Shown: piece after piece, positions 12,161 to 15,107 of the stretch
Numbering within the stretch: the stretch's first letter is position 1
Layout of the letters: every line of letters begins with the position of its first letter
Source of the DNA: an uncultured Acetatifactor sp.
GTDB taxonomy: Bacteria; Bacillota; Clostridia; Lachnospirales; Lachnospiraceae
Direction of reading: 5' to 3'
DNA: 15,107 nucleotides
NCBI GenBank assembly: GCA_910584435.1
Contig: CAJUAP010000079.1
Location: 1-15,107, forward strand
Notes under the pieces: generated by a model
What the model was told of the DNA's origin: nothing
The model's input: the letters and a program-made list of their open reading frames with translations, nothing else
Databases searched by the model: none
Translations under genes and position numbers: made by a program

Positions 12161-12349
12161 ATGAATATTGACGAGTTAAGTCAAAAACTTGATGAGGCTA
12201 TATCCTGCTATAAACAAGAAGCTGGTCAGGCTTGCAGCATTTGCAGTGATGACAATATCGGTGATGCATTGAAAGTAAGCCATGATGCTACTGCAAATGC
12301 ACTTGCTTCCTTCAAAGCAGAAATATTAGCCTATCTTATGATGCACTAA
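12161..12349 (+). CDS. 62-residue acidic helical protein
   Basis: It starts MNIDELSQKLDEAISCYKQE, has ACSICSDDNIGDALKVSHD in the middle, and ends FKAEILAYLMMH. It is mainly helical and acidic. The cassette-C gene has a similar size and character. It is driven by leader B, and its 3' end overlaps the leftward gene by 24 bases. Function unknown. Confidence 0.62.
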   Translation: MNIDELSQKLDEAISCYKQEAGQACSICSDDNIGDALKVSHDATANALASFKAEILAYLMMH

Positions 12350-12511
12350 TCTGTCGGGGCGGTCCATATCATTGGGCTGCCCTTGCAGCTGCTCCCTTAT
12401 CTGCCGTAAAGCGTCAAGGGCTTCTTCACACGATCGTGCAGCATCTGCATGCCCTGCCTTACGTATAGTAAATTCCCTTTCATAGCTATCAAGAAAATCC
12501 GTTATTGTCAT
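12326..12511 (-). CDS. 61-residue helical protein
   Basis: It starts MTITDFLDSYEREFTIRKAG, then HADAARSCEEALDALRQIRE, with a Gln-rich end. Likely coiled coil across residues 20-42. A GGAGGG site is 12 bases before the ATG. It is divergent from the cassette-C gene and convergent with the gene at 12161. Function unknown. Confidence 0.58.
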   Translation of the reverse strand: MTITDFLDSYEREFTIRKAGHADAARSCEEALDALRQIREQLQGQPNDMDRPDRLVHHKIG

Positions 12512-12561
12512 TTAATCACATCCCTCCTGATTCCCTGGTAATACTTTTTGATAAATCATTC

Positions 12562-12615
12562 TTGTCTTATACTCCCCTTCTATGTATACTGTACTTACAG
12601 GCTCCTGCCAGAGCC
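12562..12615 (+). promoter_or_regulatory. Leader repeat C: promoter plus 5' hairpin
   Basis: TTGTCT (12562-12567), 17 bp, TATACT (12585-12590), hairpin GGCTC-CTGCCA-GAGCC (12600-12615). It is more diverged upstream than B and D, but promoter and hairpin keep exact spacing. AAAGGGG precedes the ATG at 12640. Confidence 0.72.
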
Positions 12616-12639
12616 GAGTACGAAAGAAAGGGGAATATT

Positions 12640-12815
12640 ATGGACAATAATGAAGTATACGAGATGCTGGATACCCTATATTCAGAACTTTGCAACGAAA
12701 TAGATATACATCTTGACGGTTTTTAGATGAAAAAAGCACATTGCTTGCTGATGCTATCAAAGCCGCAGTAAAATCAACCCGTCAAAAGCTGTACGGTTCT
12801 GAAAATGATATCTGA
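12640..12815 (+). pseudogene. Cassette-C gene interrupted by a frameshift
   Basis: The ATG at 12640 has a good site and reads MDNNEVYEMLDTLYSELCN, then EIDIHLDGF before TAG at 12726. In the -1 frame the sequence continues FLDEKSTLLADAIKAAVKST, then RQKLYGSENDI, to TGA at 12815. Joined, the two parts make one helical protein of about 58 residues, like its neighbours. The shift lies in a run of five T. It is a broken gene, a sequencing error, or less likely programmed slippage; the run is not a classic slippery heptamer. Confidence 0.6.
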
Positions 12816-12824
12816 CAAATCGGC

Positions 12825-12846
12825 CCGAAGCTCACTCTTCGGTCTT
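12825..12846 (+). terminator. Terminator after cassette C
   Basis: A stem CCGAAG/CTTCGG with a 6-base loop is followed by TCTTTT on the + strand. It overlaps the stop of the leftward 57-residue gene. Short stem, so moderate strength. Confidence 0.55.
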
Positions 12847-13005
12847 TTCCATATTAGCCTCCATAGATTGCGTGCAAGTTATAGCCTCCCTTAAATGCAT
12901 AGCCTCATACCTCAAATCCTCTGCTTTCTTTTCTATAGCTGCTACTTTTCCCAGCAAACTATTTTCATCCACAGATACCCACATGAGCAACTGTCCATCT
13001 TTCAT
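12832..13005 (-). CDS. 57-residue phage protein
   Basis: A small gene with an AGGTGA ribosome site 8 bases before its ATG. The product starts MKDGQLLMWVSVDENSLLGK, then VAAIEKKAEDLRYEAMHLRE, AITCTQSMEANMEKTEE. The part from residue 15 is an almost continuous helix, probably a coiled coil. It is convergent with cassette C (16-base gap) and divergent from leader D. Function unknown. Confidence 0.6.
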   Translation of the reverse strand: MKDGQLLMWVSVDENSLLGKVAAIEKKAEDLRYEAMHLREAITCTQSMEANMEKTEE

Positions 13006-13034
13006 TTCTTTTTCACCTCACTTTCCTTGTATTT

Positions 13035-13196
13035 TTACTCCCTTTTCGGAAAAGTGTTCCCGCTGCATATTTACCTCTTTCTTCCATTTTACCCACCTCC
13101 CTCCTGCTTCTCTGCCAATGGCTTTTTCTGGTAAATATTCTCTTGTCTTATACTCTCCTTTCGTATATACTGTATTTACAGGCTCCTGCCTGAGCC
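13035..13196 (+). promoter_or_regulatory. Leader repeat D: promoter plus 5' hairpin
   Basis: TTGTCT (13143-13148), 17 bp, TATACT (13166-13171), hairpin GGCTC-CTGCCT-GAGCC (13181-13196), the loop differing by one base. The match to leader B runs back about 140 bp upstream of the hairpin, with about 20 bases extra near 13085. AAGGGGG precedes the ATG at 13223. Confidence 0.72.
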
Positions 13197-13222
13197 AAGT
13201 ACAAAAGAAAGGGGGCATATTT

Positions 13223-13432
13223 ATGTGGATATGCAGATGCAATACAGAAAATAATGAAGATGACGCATTCTGTATTGAGTGTGGCCTTCCAAAACCGGCA
13301 CCATCAACCAACCACTGTAGTAACCCTGACTGCAAAGCATACAATGTAATCCTACCTAATCCAGAACAGAAACATTGTGGTAAATGCGGTGCTGCTACTA
13401 CTTATTGGAAGGCAATCGAAGATTTGTGTTAA
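13223..13432 (+). CDS. Small double zinc-ribbon protein
   Basis: A 69-residue protein. W2-x-C4-x-C6 ... FCIECG (Cys17, Cys20) resembles a RanBP2-type or short zinc finger; HCSNPDC (32, 37) and HCGKCG (52, 55) make a second site. It is an adaptor-like metal protein with no enzyme motif. It is driven by leader D and ends convergently with another zinc-ribbon gene, sharing 4 bases of stop codon. The two products are a natural pair, but no function is known. Confidence 0.7.
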   Translation: MWICRCNTENNEDDAFCIECGLPKPAPSTNHCSNPDCKAYNVILPNPEQKHCGKCGAATTYWKAIEDLC

Positions 13433-13638
13433 CAGTCTTCCCCGACCAGCGCCAACGCTTCTTTTTTGGCGCTGGCCAATTCATATCCACAATTCCCACA
13501 AAAATTATCATCAAACTGTTTCAAATCTTTTTTCTGGCACAATGCCCTTCCGCAGTTCTGGCATACAAAAAACTCTTTCTTCTCACCACTGATTGCCCTG
13601 CCACAGCTTGGACATGTGTAAAATTCTTTAAATCCCAT
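13429..13638 (-). CDS. Small zinc-ribbon protein
   Basis: A 69-residue protein: YTCPSCGRAI (Cys9, Cys12), VCQNCGRALC (26, 29, 34), FCGNCGYEL (47, 50). The three CxxC pairs form one or two zinc ribbons. GGGAGGATAATT precedes the ATG. It is cotranscribed from the 13917-13945 promoter after the 59- and 19-residue frames. Its partner could be a nucleic acid or protein; unknown. Confidence 0.7.
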   Translation of the reverse strand: MGFKEFYTCPSCGRAISGEKKEFFVCQNCGRALCQKKDLKQFDDNFCGNCGYELASAKKEALALVGEDC

Positions 13639-13640
13639 AA

Positions 13641-13700
13641 TTATCCTCCCATGATGTCAGCTTCTCGCTTTAACTGCTCTAAAACCGAATTTTCGCTCAT
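13641..13700 (-). CDS. Possible 19-residue peptide
   Basis: MSENSVLEQLKREADIMGG, with TAGGAG seven bases upstream and a stop inside the next gene's ribosome site. The setting fits a coupled small gene or leader peptide, but the length makes it uncertain. Confidence 0.35.
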   Translation of the reverse strand: MSENSVLEQLKREADIMGG

Positions 13701-13709
13701 GTTATACTC

Positions 13710-13889
13710 CTACCTCTGTAATTGAAGCGTCCGCATCGGGGGATTGCGTGCCTGTTCATATCCTAATTCTGCCATAGTGGTCATCTTGCCAGCTCTGAAA
13801 CCAGCAATGAATACTTCTAACATATCCGCTTCCTGGTCGGGCATATTTTTTATACTTTCAATTATTTGTATCTTTTTTCCACTTTGCAT
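13710..13889 (-). CDS. 59-residue phage protein at the cro position
   Basis: It starts MQSGKKIQIIESIKNMPDQE, then ADMLEVFIAGFRAGKMTTMA and a short Pro/Arg tail. Helical, with no clear HTH. GGAGGG precedes the ATG. It is the first leftward gene from the divergent promoter facing the CI-like repressor, so it holds the cro position. I recall similar short proteins next to Firmicutes phage repressors; their role is not known to me. Confidence 0.65.
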   Translation of the reverse strand: MQSGKKIQIIESIKNMPDQEADMLEVFIAGFRAGKMTTMAELGYEQARNPPMRTLQLQR

Positions 13890-13916
13890 TTTATCCCTCC
13901 TTTCTTTTCTGAGATA

Positions 13917-13945
13917 AGAATATCATTTCTTAGATAAGTTGTCAA
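13917..13945 (-). promoter_or_regulatory. Leftward early promoter
   Basis: On the minus strand: TTGACA (13945-13940), 17 bp, TATTCT (13922-13917). It starts the leftward genes with the 59-residue one. Confidence 0.68.
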
Positions 13946-13956
13946 TATTATTTTGC

Positions 13957-13985
13957 TTGACTGAGAAAAGTTTTTCTGATAAACT
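13957..13985 (+). promoter_or_regulatory. Repressor promoter
   Basis: TTGACT (13957-13962), 17 bp, TAAACT (13980-13985), starting near 13992, 11 bases before the repressor ATG. Confidence 0.6.
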
Positions 13986-14002
13986 TGCTTTGAGGTGATG
14001 AA

Positions 14003-14389
14003 ATGGAATTAAAAGATAGACTGCAATTAATTCTCGATGAGCGACATCTTAAACAAAAAGATTTAGCCAGCACTATAAAAGTAACAGAAAGTTATGTATC
14101 CAATATGCTGAAGGGAAAACGAAGCAACATTTCTGAATCTCTTGCTATGTTAATAGAACAAACATACGGATATTCGGCACAATGGATATTAACTGGAGAG
14201 GGAGACCGGTATAGCGCCCAAGCCAATATTCCCGAATTATCCCCTGCAAAAAAAAGAGTGATTGCCGAAATCGAGAAAATGTCAGAAGCAGAACTTGATG
14301 CTGTAAAAGTATTTATCAATTCTCTAAGCGAATATAAAAAAGCATTCAATGCATCTGACAAAATCTCCTCACACAATTCTGAAGAATGA
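14003..14389 (+). CDS. CI-like XRE repressor
   Basis: A 128-residue protein. The N-terminal HTH (about 1-65) reads ELKDRLQLILDERHLKQKDL, then STIKVTESYVSNMLKGKRS and QTYGYSAQWILTGEG. The C-terminal part (about 75-128) has a helix (SPAKKRVIAEIEKMSEAELDAV) but no peptidase or Ser/Lys pair, so RecA-driven self-cleavage is not expected; induction must work otherwise. The length fits short Firmicutes phage repressors. GAGGTGAT precedes the ATG, and a terminator follows. It is divergent from the 59-residue gene across repeated boxes, which makes it the likely lysogeny repressor. Confidence 0.82.
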   Translation: MELKDRLQLILDERHLKQKDLASTIKVTESYVSNMLKGKRSNISESLAMLIEQTYGYSAQWILTGEGDRYSAQANIPELSPAKKRVIAEIEKMSEAELDAVKVFINSLSEYKKAFNASDKISSHNSEE

Positions 14390-14421
14390 TGCAGGTACAT
14401 CACCGTACCTGCATTTTCTTT
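14390..14421 (+). terminator. Terminator after the repressor
   Basis: Stem TGCAGGTAC/GTACCTGCA (9 bp), a 6-base loop, then TTTTCTTT. It starts directly after the repressor stop and separates it from hicAB. Confidence 0.78.
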
Positions 14422-14431
14422 AAATTTCCCC

Positions 14432-14460
14432 TTGACATTTATGCGCATTATGCGTATAAT
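14432..14460 (+). promoter_or_regulatory. hicAB promoter with operator in spacer
   Basis: TTGACA (14432-14437), 17 bp, TATAAT (14455-14460), fully consensus. The spacer holds ATGCGCAT and ATGCGTAT, near-palindromic boxes placed where HicB could block polymerase, as HicB antitoxins are known to self-repress. Confidence 0.78.
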
Positions 14461-14482
14461 ATAATTGTAAGGAGGTTATAGC

Positions 14483-14662
14483 ATGAGATTCCGGGAAATA
14501 GAAAAAATAATATTAGCTGATGGATGGCAATTCAAGAAAGCAAAAGGTTCCCATTATTCTTACATCCATCCAACAAAACCGGGCAAGGTCACAATCCCCA
14601 ACCACCCCGGAGACATTGCTCCACAAATAGCCAAACAAATTTTCAAACAGGCCGGGCTGTAA
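14483..14662 (+). CDS. hicA: HicA-family mRNA interferase toxin
   Basis: A 59-residue protein: RFREIEKIILADGWQFKKAK, then GSHYSYIHPTKPGKVTIPNH and PGDIAPQIAKQIFKQAGL. The double-stranded RNA-binding-like fold, the KGSHY motif with His24 as the catalytic residue, and the VTIPNHPG strand match HicA, which cuts mRNA. Length is normal and the key His is present, so it should be active. AAGGAGG is upstream of the ATG. It precedes hicB by 34 bases, the usual order. Confidence 0.9.
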   Translation: MRFREIEKIILADGWQFKKAKGSHYSYIHPTKPGKVTIPNHPGDIAPQIAKQIFKQAGL

Positions 14663-14669
14663 AGCCCGG
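14652..14669 (+). promoter_or_regulatory. Hairpin at the hicA stop
   Basis: CCGGGCT/AGCCCGG (7 bp) with a 4-base loop, GTAA, that holds part of the hicA stop codon. No T run follows. It may protect the hicA 3' end or tune the hicA-to-hicB ratio. Confidence 0.5.
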
Positions 14670-14696
14670 TACTGCATACAGTAAAGGAGACACTTT

Positions 14697-15107
14697 ATGA
14701 AACTCACTTATCCAGCTTGTTTTTATCCTGATGAAGAAAGAAAAGGGGCTTACGCTGTAGTAGTTCCCGATCTCCCCGGATGCGTAAGTGGCGGCGACAC
14801 ATTAGCCGAAGCTATCCTTATGGGTACTGATGCCGCATCCGGCTGGGTTCTTGACGAACTGGAGGACGGAAAGCCTGCACCAGAAGCAAGTCCATTGGAA
14901 CGCATTATCCCGGAAGCCGGCGGTTTCGTAAGCATGTTAGTTCTGGATATGGATGCCTATGCTGAAAAGTATGGCGAAAAGGCTGTAAGAAAAAATCTTA
15001 CCATTCCCGCATGGCTCAATACATTTGCTGAAAATAACCATATTAACTTTTCCCAGGTGCTTCAGGATTCCTTAACCGCCCTCTACCAGCAAAAACAGCA
15101 CGCTTAA
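14697..15107 (+). CDS. hicB: HicB-family antitoxin with RHH domain
   Basis: A 136-residue protein. The N-terminal half (YPACFYPDEERKGAYAVVV then PDLPGCVSGGDTLAEAI) is the partial RNase-H-like HicB fold that covers the toxin. The C-terminus (about 97-130: VRKNLTIPAWLNTFAENNHI, then NFSQVLQDSLTALYQ) is a ribbon-helix-helix DNA-binding domain, which lets it repress its own promoter. AAAGGAG is upstream. The stop ends exactly at the window edge, so the gene is complete. Confidence 0.9.
   Translation: MKLTYPACFYPDEERKGAYAVVVPDLPGCVSGGDTLAEAILMGTDAASGWVLDELEDGKPAPEASPLERIIPEAGGFVSMLVLDMDAYAEKYGEKAVRKNLTIPAWLNTFAENNHINFSQVLQDSLTALYQQKQHA

Larger units (their letters stand above)
13909..13985. promoter_or_regulatory. 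Repressor operator boxes
   Basis: CTGAGATAAG (13909), CTTAGATAAG (13929) and CTGAGAAAAG (13961) are near-identical direct repeats, the first two 20 bp apart, with a weaker CTGATAAAC at 13976. They overlap both divergent promoters, as expected for a CI-type switch. Confidence 0.55.

Noticed and set aside
11453..13196. CRISPR-like array from the four leader repeats
   Set aside because: The units are 480-670 bp apart and separated by genes; no short spacers and no cas genes.
11453..13196. Invertible DNA segments between leaders
   Set aside because: All four leaders lie in the same orientation and no recombinase is present; deletion or unit exchange is possible, inversion is not.
12872..13222. 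Rightward extension of the zinc-ribbon gene upstream of 13223
   Set aside because: It reads through leader D and against the 57-residue gene; the AAGGGGG site fixes the start at 13223.
14750..14935. Leftward reading frame inside hicB
   Set aside because: Antisense of a clear HicB protein with no ribosome site.

Overview
The window looks like the early/replication region of a temperate phage (prophage) in a Gram-positive, Clostridia-like host, probably a Lachnospiraceae gut anaerobe. The reasons are AGGAGG-type ribosome sites, sigma-A type promoters (TTGACA-N17-TATAAT), and small Cys-rich phage proteins plus a replisome-organiser gene of the kind carried by Firmicutes prophages. Host assignment is inference. 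No integrase, terminase, portal or tail gene is present, so the element continues beyond at least one end.

Right end (about 13.7-15.1 kb): a lysogeny-style switch has a CI-like XRE repressor (14003-14389, +) divergent from a 59-residue leftward gene, with a promoter for each direction and repeated CTKAGATAAG-like boxes between them. A terminator follows the repressor, and then comes a complete hicA-hicB toxin-antitoxin operon with a consensus promoter.

Middle (about 9.6-13.6 kb): an accessory stretch of tiny genes alternates in strand. Six rightward genes each run tail-to-tail into a leftward gene, and most of these pairs overlap at their 3' ends. Four of the rightward genes share a repeated promoter plus 5' hairpin leader whose stem covaries while its loop is kept. 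Two further repressor circuits lie here (an Arc-like RHH protein at 9959 and an XRE protein at 10904), each with overlapping or palindromic operators. A 122-bp duplication, a start-less gene copy, a truncated HTH gene and a frameshifted gene show active remodelling.

Left two thirds (about 9.3-0.05 kb): a long leftward operon, densely packed with many ATGA or stop/start overlaps. In transcription order it holds small unknown genes, a DUF6075-like protein, a 642-residue Cys-rich protein with a DNA-binding-like N-terminus, an RNase-H-fold protein lacking most catalytic residues, an HNH-like protein, the replisome organiser (whose gene contains a probable replication origin), a small HTH protein, a Dam-type adenine methylase, a 75-residue protein ending in a sliding-clamp-type motif, several Cys-rich or acidic phage proteins, and at the end an ArpU/RinA-like regulator that in related phages switches on late genes. 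A strong promoter and terminator on the opposite strand at 9001-9113 predict a roughly 77-nt antisense RNA, similar in layout to lambda oop RNA.

The most unusual items are the covarying leader-hairpin cassettes, the alternating tail-to-tail gene array, the predicted oop-like RNA and the intragenic iteron origin.
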